Assembly: GCA_964452635.1 (NCBI GenBank)
Contig: CAYVMP010000002.1
Location: 1 to 58,905, forward strand
Direction: 5' to 3'
Length of the DNA: 58,905 nt
Source: CAYVMP01 sp964452635
GTDB taxonomy: Bacteria > Patescibacteriota > Minisyncoccia > Phycocordibacterales > DATDWN01
Every line of letters begins with the position of its first letter. The first letter of the stretch is position 1. The notes under the pieces were generated by a model that saw only the letters and a list, made by a program, of their open reading frames with translations, did not search any database and was not told the DNA's origin. This document shows, in pieces, positions 48,967-56,717 of the stretch. Position numbers and translations under genes: made by a program.

Positions 48967-49539
48967 ATGGAAACAGAAGAAACTAAAATTGAACAGACAG
49001 CAACACAGCCAACAGCAACACCTGTCGGTGCTACAACAGGTGCAGATTCACAGCGTGAATTTCGAAAGAATACACGAAAATCTGCTCCTCGACGTGAAGC
49101 ACGTGTGAAGCCAGAATTTGATCAGAAAATCATCAGTATTCGCCGTGTAACACGTGTGGTAACTGGAGGACGACGATTTAGTTTTTCAGTTGCTATTGTT
49201 ATCGGTGACCGAAAGGGACGAGTTGGTGCTGGTCTTGGAAAGGCAGGAGATACTCCCGTTGCAATCGACAAGGCAGTTCGAGATGCACGCAAAAATATGA
49301 TTAAGGTCGTAACGACAAAGAAAGGATCAATTCCACATGATGTAGATGCGAAGTTTGGAAGTTCTCGAGTTCTCATCATGCATGCACCGGGTAAGGGTAT
49401 TCTCGCAGGTAGTTCAGTTCGAACAGTGCTCGAGTTCGCTGGCCTCAAAGAGGTGAGTGCAAAGCTATTTTCTCGAAGTAAAAATAAAATCAACAACGCT
49501 AAGGCTGCAATAAAGGCACTTGCGCAGTTGAAGAAATAA
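48967..49539 (+). CDS. rpsE: 30S ribosomal protein S5
   Basis: A 190-aa fidelity protein. The N-terminal ~45 residues are a Thr/Gln-rich extension. The dsRBD-like core starts at QKIISIRRVTRVVTGGRRFSF and continues with GAGLGKAGDTPVAIDKAVRDARKNM. rplO follows directly: the rpmD (L30) gene normally found between is absent. Confidence 0.96.
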   Translation: METEETKIEQTATQPTATPVGATTGADSQREFRKNTRKSAPRREARVKPEFDQKIISIRRVTRVVTGGRRFSFSVAIVIGDRKGRVGAGLGKAGDTPVAIDKAVRDARKNMIKVVTTKKGSIPHDVDAKFGSSRVLIMHAPGKGILAGSSVRTVLEFAGLKEVSAKLFSRSKNKINNAKAAIKALAQLKK

Positions 49540-49549
49540 TATAAAAAAC

Positions 49550-49993
49550 ATGCAAAGTCATACGCTCAAAAGAAAACACGCAAACAAAAAGTCTAAAACA
49601 GTTGGACGCGGGGGAACTCGTGGTAAAACAGCAGGACGAGGTACAAAGGGTCAGAATGCTCGTGCAGGTCACAAGAAGCGACCAGAAATACGAGATTTCA
49701 TCAAGCGTCTCCCAAAACTCCGAGGACGAGGTAAAAATATTAACACAAGTATCCAGAGTGCTTTTGCAGTAGTTAATATTTCAAAGCTCAATACACTATT
49801 CAAAAATGGTGAACAAGTAACACCGCTGACACTTGTTGCACACGATCTCGTCTCACAGGTGTCAGGAACTATTCCTCGTGTTAAAATACTTGGAACAGGT
49901 ACACTTGATAAAAAATTGACTGTATCTGGATGCGCTGTCTCAGCTACAGCAAAGACAGCAATCGAAAAAGCAGGAGGTACAGTTACAGTGTAA
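49550..49993 (+). CDS. rplO: 50S ribosomal protein L15
   Basis: A 147-aa assembly protein. It has a Gly/Arg-rich N-terminus (TVGRGGTRGKTAGRGTKGQNAR) and a C-terminal domain ending in IEKAGGTVTV. Length is normal. It starts 10 nt after rpsE and is separated from secY by repeat element C. Confidence 0.96.
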   Translation: MQSHTLKRKHANKKSKTVGRGGTRGKTAGRGTKGQNARAGHKKRPEIRDFIKRLPKLRGRGKNINTSIQSAFAVVNISKLNTLFKNGEQVTPLTLVAHDLVSQVSGTIPRVKILGTGTLDKKLTVSGCAVSATAKTAIEKAGGTVTV

Positions 49994-50023
49994 TCTGTGA
50001 GGTGTAAATAAAAAGTCGTTTGA

Positions 50024-50145
50024 CATTCTCGTCGAGCACATACTATTTTGGAACATCCCGGAAGGCGTGAAGACCTGAGGGCGAGGAAAATTTTCAGCAG
50101 AAAATTATTCCGTTTCCAAAATGGTATGTGTCGAGAAAGAGAATG
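50024..50145 (+). repeat. Nested hairpin element C
   Basis: Outer stem CATTCTC/GAGAATG (50024-50030/50139-50145), then GTCGAG left and GTCGAGAAA right, CATAC/GTATG, and TTTTGGA/TCCAAAA. The core is CCC-GGA-AGG-loop-CCT-GA-GGG (50057-50081), followed by a 3' hairpin with an AGCA loop. TTGACA at 50020-50025 overlaps the left edge. The element ends 19 nt before secY. Confidence 0.87.
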
Positions 50146-50164
50146 GAAAACAGCGATACATATC

Positions 50165-51436
50165 ATGACAAATTTTTTTAATAAACTATCACTCATATTT
50201 CAAGACAAAATTCTCCGCGGACGAGTGTTCTTTACACTTGGTGCACTCATCGTGTTTCGACTTCTTGCAACAATCCCAATCCCAGGTATTGATACAGGCA
50301 GACTTGCACAGTTTCTCTCAGGTAATGAATTTTTTGGATTGCTCAACCTATTCTCTGGAGGAGGTCTCTCTCAGCTATCCATTGTGATGCTCGGTGTTGG
50401 TCCATACATTACATCATCGATTATCATGCAACTCATGACAATCATTTCTCCACGACTCAAGGAGATGTATCAGGAAGAAGGGAACATCGGTCGTCAGAGA
50501 TTTGCTCAATACGGAAGAATACTCGCTGTTCCTATGGCGCTTGTTCAGTCATTTAGTTTTATCAAACTTCTCCAGAGTCAGCAGATTCTCGGTCAGATTT
50601 CACCAACACTTCTTGGTATTAACTTACTTATTATTACTGCGGGATCACTTCTTCTTATGTGGATTGGTGAGTTGATTTCTGAGTATGGTATTGGAAACGG
50701 TGTATCACTTATCATTTTCTCAGGTATCGTTGCAGCTATCCCAACTGAGGTTGGACAGCTTTTGTTTGCCTTTGATAAAGCACAACTTCCTCTCTACCTC
50801 GCATTCGTGGTTGTTGCAGCACTTGTGATCATCGGTGTAGTCATCATCACTGAGGCAGAACGTCCGATTCCTGTTACATATGCAAAACAGGTTCGTGGTA
50901 CTCGTGTGTACGGAGGAACATCAACATATCTTCCACTCCGTATTAACCAAGCAGGTGTGATTCCAATCATTTTTGCACTCTCTATTCTCGTATTCCCACA
51001 GCTCATCTTGCGTTACTTGCAGAACAATAGCATTGTGTTTATTAAAACAGCATCAACAACCATCCTAGCACTGCTCAACAACAGTTGGTTCTACGCTATT
51101 ATGTACTTCCTATTGGTGTTTATCATCACATACTTCTATACAGCAGTGACGTTTGACCCAGATGGTATTTCTAAAAATTTGCAGAAAAATGGTGCGTTCA
51201 TACCCGGAGTACGACCAGGAGTTTCTACATCAGAACACATTGCTCGTATTCTCACTCGTCTCACACTCGTCGGAGCACTTTTCCTCGGTGTTATCGCGGT
51301 GTTGCCCCTCATTATCAAGGGCCTCACAGGTATCACAGCAGTGTCAGTCGGTGGAACAGCTCTCCTCATTGTAGTGTCAGTAGTCATTGACCTCATCAAG
51401 AAAATCGACGCACAAGTATCTATTCGGGAGTATTAG
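50165..51436 (+). CDS. secY: Protein translocase subunit SecY
   Basis: A 423-aa, ten-helix channel protein. Motifs are ATIPIPGIDTG, the plug/lateral-gate region LFSGGGLSQLSIVMLGVGPYITSSI, and the cytosolic loop with TYAKQVRGTRVYGG and the following YLPLRINQAGVIPIIFA. The ATG at 50165 (MTNFFNKLSLIF) is the normal start; the frame open upstream is repeat element C, not protein. It is followed by repeat E and adk. Confidence 0.97.
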   Translation: MTNFFNKLSLIFQDKILRGRVFFTLGALIVFRLLATIPIPGIDTGRLAQFLSGNEFFGLLNLFSGGGLSQLSIVMLGVGPYITSSIIMQLMTIISPRLKEMYQEEGNIGRQRFAQYGRILAVPMALVQSFSFIKLLQSQQILGQISPTLLGINLLIITAGSLLLMWIGELISEYGIGNGVSLIIFSGIVAAIPTEVGQLLFAFDKAQLPLYLAFVVVAALVIIGVVIITEAERPIPVTYAKQVRGTRVYGGTSTYLPLRINQAGVIPIIFALSILVFPQLILRYLQNNSIVFIKTASTTILALLNNSWFYAIMYFLLVFIITYFYTAVTFDPDGISKNLQKNGAFIPGVRPGVSTSEHIARILTRLTLVGALFLGVIAVLPLIIKGLTGITAVSVGGTALLIVVSVVIDLIKKIDAQVSIREY

Positions 51437-51462
51437 GAAGTAGGGAGAAATAAAAAATCTTT

Positions 51463-51495
51463 GAACCAATATCTTTCTGGCACATCGCACATAAG
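51463..51495 (+). repeat. Fragment resembling the 5' part of element D
   Basis: About 25 nt (CCAATA, then TTTCTGGCACATCGC) match the left part of element D at 54610-54632 almost exactly, but no matching right arm was found. A separate perfect 9-bp hairpin follows at 51506-51527. It looks like a decayed or interrupted copy next to element E. Confidence 0.55.
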
Positions 51496-51529
51496 GGTAC
51501 ACTTACATCTGATGTACTCATCAGATGAG

Positions 51530-51660
51530 AATTTAAAAAAATTTTCGAGTGGTGTGGATTGGAGAGGCCCCGGAGCCGACGGGCGAGGACCTGAGGGAAT
51601 TTCGCACCAGCGAAAACCCGTACTCTCCAAGACATACCACGAGAAAATTTTTTTTAAATT
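51530..51660 (+). repeat. Nested hairpin element E
   Basis: An outer AT-rich stem of about 17 bp (51530-51546/51643-51660), then GTGGTGTG/CATACCAC, then TTGGAGA/TCTCCAA. The core is CC-GGA-GCC-loop-GGC-GA-GG (51570-51588). The 3' hairpin has TTTCGC/GCGAAA around an ACCA loop. It lies between secY and adk, ending 16 nt before adk. Confidence 0.83.
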
Positions 51661-51676
51661 TGCTATCATATTACCT

Positions 51677-52276
51677 ATGAATCCTCAAACATTTGTTTTC
51701 ATTGGGCGGTCAGGATGTGGGAAGGGAACACAAGCAGATTTACTCATTAAGTATCTCGAAGGAAAGGATAAAGAAAACCAGATATTTTATCTCGAAACTG
51801 GTCAGCGGTTTCGTGATTTTATTGCTGGGTCTGGATATTCAAACGAACTCGCACGCACTATTCAAAACAGTGGTGGGCTCCAACCATCATTCCTTGCTGT
51901 GTGGATTTGGTCATCAATCATGATTGAGAAGGTATTGCCAAATCAACATATGGTGATTGATGGTACACCACGTAAACTTGGAGAGGCAATTATTTTCACA
52001 GAAGCAATGAAGTTTTATAACAGAAAGCCATTCATTGTATACATGGATGTGTCGCGTTCGTGGTCAGAGAATAGGTTGTCAGAGCGTCATCGGTCTGATG
52101 ATGTGCTCGCTGTCGTGAAGAAACGCCTCGATTGGTTTGATACCGATGTGATCCCAGCAATCGAATATTTCAGAACTCATCCCGATGTAAGTTTCCTAGA
52201 TATAAACGGTGAGCGGGGTATCGAGGAAATTCACGCTGATATCGTTTCTCGTATTTCGGGGTATATTACTCCATAA
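51677..52276 (+). CDS. adk: Adenylate kinase / nucleoside monophosphate kinase
   Basis: A 199-aa P-loop kinase that balances AMP, ADP and ATP. The P-loop is GRSGCGKGTQADLL. The NMP-binding region has LETGQRFRDFIAG, and the Arg-rich lid region is short (ENRLSERHRSDD), so no zinc LID domain is present. It is divergent from E. coli Adk, but the secY-adk-map order supports adk. The ATG at 51677 follows an extended -10 (TGCTATCAT) by 7 nt; the open frame upstream is repeat E. Confidence 0.88.
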   Translation: MNPQTFVFIGRSGCGKGTQADLLIKYLEGKDKENQIFYLETGQRFRDFIAGSGYSNELARTIQNSGGLQPSFLAVWIWSSIMIEKVLPNQHMVIDGTPRKLGEAIIFTEAMKFYNRKPFIVYMDVSRSWSENRLSERHRSDDVLAVVKKRLDWFDTDVIPAIEYFRTHPDVSFLDINGERGIEEIHADIVSRISGYITP

Positions 52277-52284
52277 CTTTACAC

Positions 52285-53052
52285 ATGATTCGTCTTAAAA
52301 CAAAAGAAGAAATAGAGATTATGAAAGAAGGTGGCAAAAGGCACGCTTTTATTTTGGCTACACTTGCACAGATGGTTCGTCCGGGTATTTCAACACAGGC
52401 ACTCGAAGATAGAGCGCGAGAAATGATTACGGAGGGAGGGGATAGTGCATCATTTCTTAACTACACACCCAAGGGTGCACGTCGACCGTATCCCGCAGCA
52501 CTCTGTGTTTCTATCAATGACAGTATTGTTCATGGAATTCCAAACGAAGAAAGTGTGGTGCTCGAAGAGGGGGATGTGGTAACACTTGATCTCGGACTTA
52601 CTCACGAAGGGCTCATCACCGACAGTGCTATCACAGTACCTGTGGGTGATGTGGGGGACAGGGAGCGCAAACTTATTGCTCACTGTCACGAGGCACTCAT
52701 GATTGGTATTAAAGCAGCTCGTGGTGGGGGGCACGTAGGGGATATTGGGCACGCAATCGAGTCGTTCGTTCGACCTCTTGGGTATGGCATTGCAGAGGGG
52801 CTTGCAGGGCATGGAGTGGGCTATATGGTCCATGAAGACCCCTTTGTTCCTAATGAGGGTAGAAAGGGTGGTGGGGAGCTTCTACGACCGGGAATGGTCA
52901 TTGCTATTGAGCCAATGCTTACTCTCGGTACCTCTCGGACTATCCTTGCTCGAGACGGCTATACATACAAAACAGCAGATGGTTCTACGTCTGCGCACGC
53001 AGAGCATACAATAGCAATTACAGATGGGGATCCTATAATTCTGACAAAATAA
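52285..53052 (+). CDS. map: Methionine aminopeptidase type I
   Basis: A 255-aa metallopeptidase that removes N-terminal Met. The metal ligands are visible: the two Asp in TLDLGLTHEGLITDSA, His in LAGHGVGYMVHEDP, Glu in AIEPML and Glu in AHAEHTIAI. Length is normal. It starts 8 nt after adk. Its stop overlaps the start of a small hydrophobic ORF (TAATG). Confidence 0.97.
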   Translation: MIRLKTKEEIEIMKEGGKRHAFILATLAQMVRPGISTQALEDRAREMITEGGDSASFLNYTPKGARRPYPAALCVSINDSIVHGIPNEESVVLEEGDVVTLDLGLTHEGLITDSAITVPVGDVGDRERKLIAHCHEALMIGIKAARGGGHVGDIGHAIESFVRPLGYGIAEGLAGHGVGYMVHEDPFVPNEGRKGGGELLRPGMVIAIEPMLTLGTSRTILARDGYTYKTADGSTSAHAEHTIAITDGDPIILTK

Positions 53053-53213
53053 TGGAAGCAATTTTTGCATTACTTCATGGACTGTGGGGAATTATCAGCT
53101 TTGTAATCAAGGTGTGTATTTATGTTTCCTATTTCTTCCCTCTAATCGGTGCACGCCTGCTTCAGTGGGCACACCTATGGCCAACACTGTGGCCTTTTGG
53201 AAATATCTATTAA
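53052..53213 (+). CDS. Short hydrophobic protein coupled to map
   Basis: A 53-aa ORF starting MEAIFALLHGLWGIISFVIKV and ending LWPTLWPFGNIY, rich in Trp, Leu and Ile, with one or two possible membrane segments. The ATG overlaps the map stop (TAATG), which suggests translational coupling, and codon use is like the host. No family is recognised. A real small membrane protein is likely but not certain. Confidence 0.55.
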   Translation: MEAIFALLHGLWGIISFVIKVCIYVSYFFPLIGARLLQWAHLWPTLWPFGNIY

Positions 53214-53237
53214 ATTACTTAATCTGTTTGGGGTGGG

Positions 53238-53266
53238 TTGTATCTGTACAATATAATTTGTATTAT
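53238..53266 (+). promoter_or_regulatory. Promoter of ndk
   Basis: TTGTAT, a 17-nt spacer and TATTAT. The -10 ends 6 nt before the ndk ATG (leaderless). A TATAAT at 53252 is an alternative -10. Confidence 0.55.
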
Positions 53267-53272
53267 ACAGGC

Positions 53273-53878
53273 ATGAACCATCCAAAGAATGAACGAACAT
53301 TGGTGATTATTAAACCTGATGGGGTACAGAGAACACTCATCGGAGAAATTATTAAACGCTACGAGCGTATGGGTTTGAAACTTGTTGGTATTAAAATGGT
53401 AGTGCCAACACAGGAATACATCGAGAAACACTACACTCTTGATCCAGAGTGGCGTCGGGTAACGGGTGAGAAAACAATCAAAGGGTATCTCGACAAAGGA
53501 TTAACTCCACCCACAACCGATCCACTTGAAGTGACAAACCGTCTGCTCTCTCGACTGTCTGCGTATATGACATCTGGTCCAGTAATTGCGATGGTGTGGG
53601 AGGGTGCACATGCGGTGGCTATTGTTCGGAAAATAACAGGAGGTACAGAACCACTGACGTCGGACATCGGAACAATTCGTGGAGATTTCGTCCTTGACTC
53701 GTACCAGATGTCAGATGCGGATGGTCGTTCTGTTCGTAACCTCGTGCACGCATCCGGCTCTGTGAGTGAAGCAGAAAATGAAATCAAACACTGGTTTGCA
53801 GATGGTGAACTCATTGACTACCGTCTCGTTCAGGAACAAATCATATACGATGTAAACATTGATGGAGTTTTTGAATAA
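53273..53878 (+). CDS. ndk: Nucleoside diphosphate kinase with insertion
   Basis: A 201-aa enzyme that transfers phosphate between NTPs and NDPs. The N-terminal ERTLVIIKPDGVQR and the catalytic His159 in NLVHASGSVSEAENEI are clear. It is about 60 residues longer than standard Ndk (~140 aa), mostly because of an insertion near residues 56-95 (between KHYTL and LLSRLSAYMTSGPVIAM). The ATG at 53273 is the family start; the long upstream frame is out of register with known homologues. Confidence 0.92.
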   Translation: MNHPKNERTLVIIKPDGVQRTLIGEIIKRYERMGLKLVGIKMVVPTQEYIEKHYTLDPEWRRVTGEKTIKGYLDKGLTPPTTDPLEVTNRLLSRLSAYMTSGPVIAMVWEGAHAVAIVRKITGGTEPLTSDIGTIRGDFVLDSYQMSDADGRSVRNLVHASGSVSEAENEIKHWFADGELIDYRLVQEQIIYDVNIDGVFE

Positions 53879-53908
53879 TATCGGAATACAAGAAATAAAT
53901 TTTGTATA

Positions 53909-53937
53909 TTGTAGTACCTCGGACATCGGAGTATACT
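53909..53937 (+). promoter_or_regulatory. Promoter of the 6S-like RNA
   Basis: TTGTAG, a 17-nt spacer and TATACT. The expected start (about 53944) coincides with the first base of the closing stem of the RNA. Confidence 0.65.
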
Positions 53938-53943
53938 AAGAGA

Positions 53944-54089
53944 AGGATAGTGTGTATATTTTCTTTCTAACCATCTATCAGGGAGTTCAATATTTATGTC
54001 GCATGATGAGTGTAAGCTTGCTTGCGTTCAGAGCGTGACATGTGAGGACACCCACCTTAGTTTTTACTAGGGGAATATGCCACTATCCT
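53944..54089 (+). ncRNA. ssrS: Candidate 6S RNA
   Basis: About 146 nt folding as a long rod. The closing stem AGGATAGTG/CACTATCCT (53944-53952/54081-54089) continues through about 10 more pairs with one bulge (to about 53963/54071). A large bubble follows, then an apical stem: GTCGC/GCGTGAC-type pairs, then GAGTGTAAG/CTTGCGTTC around CTTG at 54017-54020. The 3' side of the bubble has GACACCCACCTTAG. Promoter and terminator bracket it. The layout fits 6S RNA, which binds RNA polymerase, but the family was not confirmed by a covariance search. Confidence 0.6.
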
Positions 54090-54098
54090 ATATGAATC

Positions 54099-54124
54099 AC
54101 TCATACATCCGTATGGGTGTTTTA
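54099..54124 (+). terminator. Terminator of the 6S-like RNA
   Basis: ACTCATAC pairs with GTATGGGT (one wobble) around ATCC, followed by GTTTTAT. Confidence 0.7.
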
Positions 54125-54182
54125 TGTTTCCGCAGACTCTTAGGCTTTCGCTTTTTGGTACATTACACGGTATGATTAATAT

Positions 54183-54596
54183 ATGACACGTCCACATTTA
54201 TTTAAACACGCATTCATCACACTCATACTCGTTGGTGTTTTGAATTTCATCGCAACTCGACTGTATTTGTACTGGACTACTCAATACTTTGATAGTCTCG
54301 TACACTTTACTGCGGGTATATCAGTTGGATTTGCGACACTTTGGATTGTGTCACGGAGTCAGCCATCATGGACGACCATCGAGATATTCCGAGTGGCATT
54401 TTTCGGTACACTAGCCATCGGTCTTCTGTGGGAGGCATACGAACTCATGTTTGGCATCACATCAATCCTCGACGGTGTTCACTATGTCACCGATACACTA
54501 TTTGATTTGGTGATGGATGTGCTTGGGTCAGTTGTGGCGGCATTCTATTCGATGGGACTTGCAACCACGACACCTTCAACAGAACAAATTAAATAG
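54183..54596 (+). CDS. Four-helix membrane protein (DUF2238/VanZ-like)
   Basis: A 137-aa protein with about four membrane helices. Conserved-looking polar motifs are FDSLVHFTAG, LLWEAYE and DTLFDLVMDVLGSVVAA, a pattern like DUF2238/VanZ-type small membrane proteins of unknown activity. A TATGAT box ends 6 nt before the ATG. Its stop codon lies within the left arm of repeat D. Confidence 0.75.
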   Translation: MTRPHLFKHAFITLILVGVLNFIATRLYLYWTTQYFDSLVHFTAGISVGFATLWIVSRSQPSWTTIEIFRVAFFGTLAIGLLWEAYELMFGITSILDGVHYVTDTLFDLVMDVLGSVVAAFYSMGLATTTPSTEQIK

Positions 54597-54730
54597 AAAA
54601 CTCGTCGAGCCAATACATTTCTGGCACATCGCGGAACGAGTGAATACACGTGAGCGTGAAGTAAGTGTTCACTTCGTTCCCTTATCCGGTGACAGAAAGG
54701 TATTGGAGAGAAAGAGTTTTCTATTTAATT
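54587..54730 (+). repeat. Nested hairpin element D
   Basis: An outer 17-bp perfect stem (54587-54603/54714-54730), GTCGAG on the left and AGAGAAA on the right, CCAATAC/GTATTGG (54610-54616/54700-54706), and TTTCTG/CAGAAA. The core is CGC-GGA-ACG-loop-CGT-GA-GCG (54630-54656). The 3' hairpin differs from the others (GTGAA/TTCAC type). It ends 10 nt before the beta-CASP gene. Confidence 0.85.
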
Positions 54731-54740
54731 CAATTATATC

Positions 54741-56111
54741 ATGCATAAACTACAAATTACATTTTGGGGAGGAGTTGGAACAGTGACGGGAGCAAATTTC
54801 CTGCTCGAAAGTTTGAATACTCGAATTCTTGTGGATTGCGGACTGCTTCAGGGTGTCAGTGGGGCAACAGAGGAGAATCTTAAGCCATTTCCATACGATC
54901 CAAAAACTATTGATTTCCTCTGTATCACACATGCACACATGGATCATATTGGACGAATTCCAAAACTTGTTCGTGATGGATTTCGAGGAACTATTTATTC
55001 AACCGGCGAAACTCGTGAGATTGCATACCTCATGCTTCTCGACGCAGTAAAGGTGATGAAGATGAATGCGCAGGAACATCAGGATACAAGTAGGGAATCA
55101 ATGTATGAAATAGCAGATTTGGAGCAAGCATTTAACCAATGGAAAGTCATTCCGTATCACACCGAGACATCGATTGGTTCAGATTTTACGGTGTACCTAA
55201 AAGACGCTGGGCACATCCTTGGCTCATCGATGTATGAGTTTCGATATGAAGGAAAGAAAATACTTTTTACAGGGGATTCTGGGAATTCACCGACCCCATT
55301 ACTCAAAGATACGGAGTCTATTGAAGGAGCGGATTACTTGATTATGGATAGTGTGTACGGTGATAGAAATCATGAGCCAAAGGATGAACGCGATGAGAAG
55401 TTTAGACGTATTGTAACAGAAACCATACAGGCAGGTGGGGCGCTCGTGATACCTGCTTTTTCTCTTGAACGTACACAGGTGATCCTCTATGAGCTTAATA
55501 ATTTGGTAGAGGAAGGAAAAATTCCGTCTGTGCCAGTGTTTCTTGACTCTCCGCTTGGTAGCAAGGTAACTGCAATCTACAAGCGAAGTTGGCGAGATTT
55601 TAATATGGGAGTGCAAGGCGAGATTAAAAAAGGCGATGATATTTTTAATTTCCCGAAACTTCGAATCACTCAGAATTCTCTTGAATCACGAGAGATCGAG
55701 AGTGTTTCCAATCCAAAAATTATTATTGCAGGATCGGGCATGTCTTCCGGTGGGCGAGTGCTTGGGCACGAGATTAATTTCCTGCCAGATCCGAAGAGCA
55801 CACTCCTTCTCATGGGGTATCAGGCCATAGGGACGCTTGGTCGTGAGATTCAGGATAAACCACGAGAGGTAGTGATTAATGATACGACCGTATCTGTACA
55901 AGCACGAATTGAAATGATATCGGGATACTCGTCCCATAAGGACTCGGATCATCTTCTCGAAATGGCAGAACAGGCAAAGGCAACACTCAAAAAGGTCTTT
56001 GTGGTGATGGGTGAGCCAAAGGCATCAGCTTTTCTTGTTCAGCGACTTCGAGACTATATTGATGTCGATGCTGTATACCCAGAGAGAGGGAAGGCGTATC
56101 CGCTTGAGTAA
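54741..56111 (+). CDS. Metallo-beta-lactamase/beta-CASP RNA-processing nuclease
   Basis: A 456-aa hydrolase of the CPSF/RNase J-related superfamily. The metal site includes THAHMDHIGRIPKL, then DAGHILGSSMYEF and FTGDSGN. The beta-CASP insertion (about 200-330) includes PAFSLERTQ and SGMSSGGRVLGHE. The C-terminal RMMBL motif has ISGYSSHKDSDHLL. Such proteins are exo/endoribonucleases or RNA-modifying hydrolases; the exact activity is not inferable. It ends at a terminator shared with rplT. Confidence 0.92.
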   Translation: MHKLQITFWGGVGTVTGANFLLESLNTRILVDCGLLQGVSGATEENLKPFPYDPKTIDFLCITHAHMDHIGRIPKLVRDGFRGTIYSTGETREIAYLMLLDAVKVMKMNAQEHQDTSRESMYEIADLEQAFNQWKVIPYHTETSIGSDFTVYLKDAGHILGSSMYEFRYEGKKILFTGDSGNSPTPLLKDTESIEGADYLIMDSVYGDRNHEPKDERDEKFRRIVTETIQAGGALVIPAFSLERTQVILYELNNLVEEGKIPSVPVFLDSPLGSKVTAIYKRSWRDFNMGVQGEIKKGDDIFNFPKLRITQNSLESREIESVSNPKIIIAGSGMSSGGRVLGHEINFLPDPKSTLLLMGYQAIGTLGREIQDKPREVVINDTTVSVQARIEMISGYSSHKDSDHLLEMAEQAKATLKKVFVVMGEPKASAFLVQRLRDYIDVDAVYPERGKAYPLE

Positions 56112-56112
56112 C

Positions 56113-56154
56113 AATAAGAAAAAACACCACTTGATTGTGGTGTTTTTTCTTATT
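56113..56154. terminator. Bidirectional terminator
   Basis: An 18-bp perfect stem with a 6-nt loop and A-rich/T-rich outer parts, between the convergent beta-CASP and rplT genes. Confidence 0.92.
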
Positions 56155-56506
56155 GTGCGAGTGCAACTATTTTCTTGAATGTGTCTGGATTTTCGGATGA
56201 GAGTGTCGCGAGGATTTTGCGGTCGATGAGGACGTTTTTCTTTTTCAATCCACCCATAACTTTACTGTATGAAAGTTTAGTCTCACCACTCATTGCTTTG
56301 AGAGCGTATGAAATGTTTACATTCCACATGTTTCGAGCATCACCCTTTTTGTCTCGTCGGTGAGCAAATGCGTATGCACCAGCATGGAAGATTGCCTCAG
56401 TCGCTTGTCGCTCCTTAGTACTTCGTCCATATCGGTATCCCTTTACTTTTCGGAGGATATTTTTTCTTGATTTGAGCGCATTAACGCCTTTTTTTACTCG
56501 TGTCAT
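56150..56506 (-). CDS. rplT: 50S ribosomal protein L20
   Basis: A 118-aa assembly protein: MTRVKKGVNALKSRKNILRKVKGYRYGRST and FAHRRDKKGDARNMWNVNISYALKAM are typical. Length is normal. Last gene of infC-rpmI-rplT. In E. coli L20 represses this operon; no clear leader mimic was recognised here. Confidence 0.97.
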   Translation of the reverse strand: MTRVKKGVNALKSRKNILRKVKGYRYGRSTKERQATEAIFHAGAYAFAHRRDKKGDARNMWNVNISYALKAMSGETKLSYSKVMGGLKKKNVLIDRKILATLSSENPDTFKKIVALAQ

Positions 56507-56523
56507 GGTGGTGTGTTAAATGA

Positions 56524-56712
56524 TTATTTTGATATAAAGTGAGCGATGTCTTTATTGCTCATAGGGAAGTTTACACCCCGATTTTTCTTTTGGTTTGCTC
56601 GGCCTGATTCCTTGGCATTAAAATGGTTTTGACCAGTTGCTCGTGCCAAAATCTTGCCATTTTTAGTGACTTTAAGACGTTTTGAAAATGATTTGTTTGT
56701 TTTTGTAGACAT
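56524..56712 (-). CDS. rpmI: 50S ribosomal protein L35
   Basis: A 62-aa basic protein (MSTKTNKSFSKRLKVTKNGKILAR, then NHFNAKESGRANQKKNRG). Family length is about 65 aa. It lies between infC and rplT in the conserved order. Confidence 0.95.
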   Translation of the reverse strand: MSTKTNKSFSKRLKVTKNGKILARATGQNHFNAKESGRANQKKNRGVNFPMSNKDIAHFISK

Positions 56713-56717
56713 GATAG

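Noticed and set aside
50048..50122. SRP RNA or tRNA-like gene in element C
   Set aside because: The GGAAGG word and the ACCA loops of the family first suggested SRP RNA or tRNA ends, but the rest of the fold and conserved loops do not fit either.
51461..51676. Long N-terminal extension of Adk
   Set aside because: The region is repeat E and a repeat fragment; the P-loop-proximal ATG at 51677 matches the family and a -10 box lies 7 nt before it.
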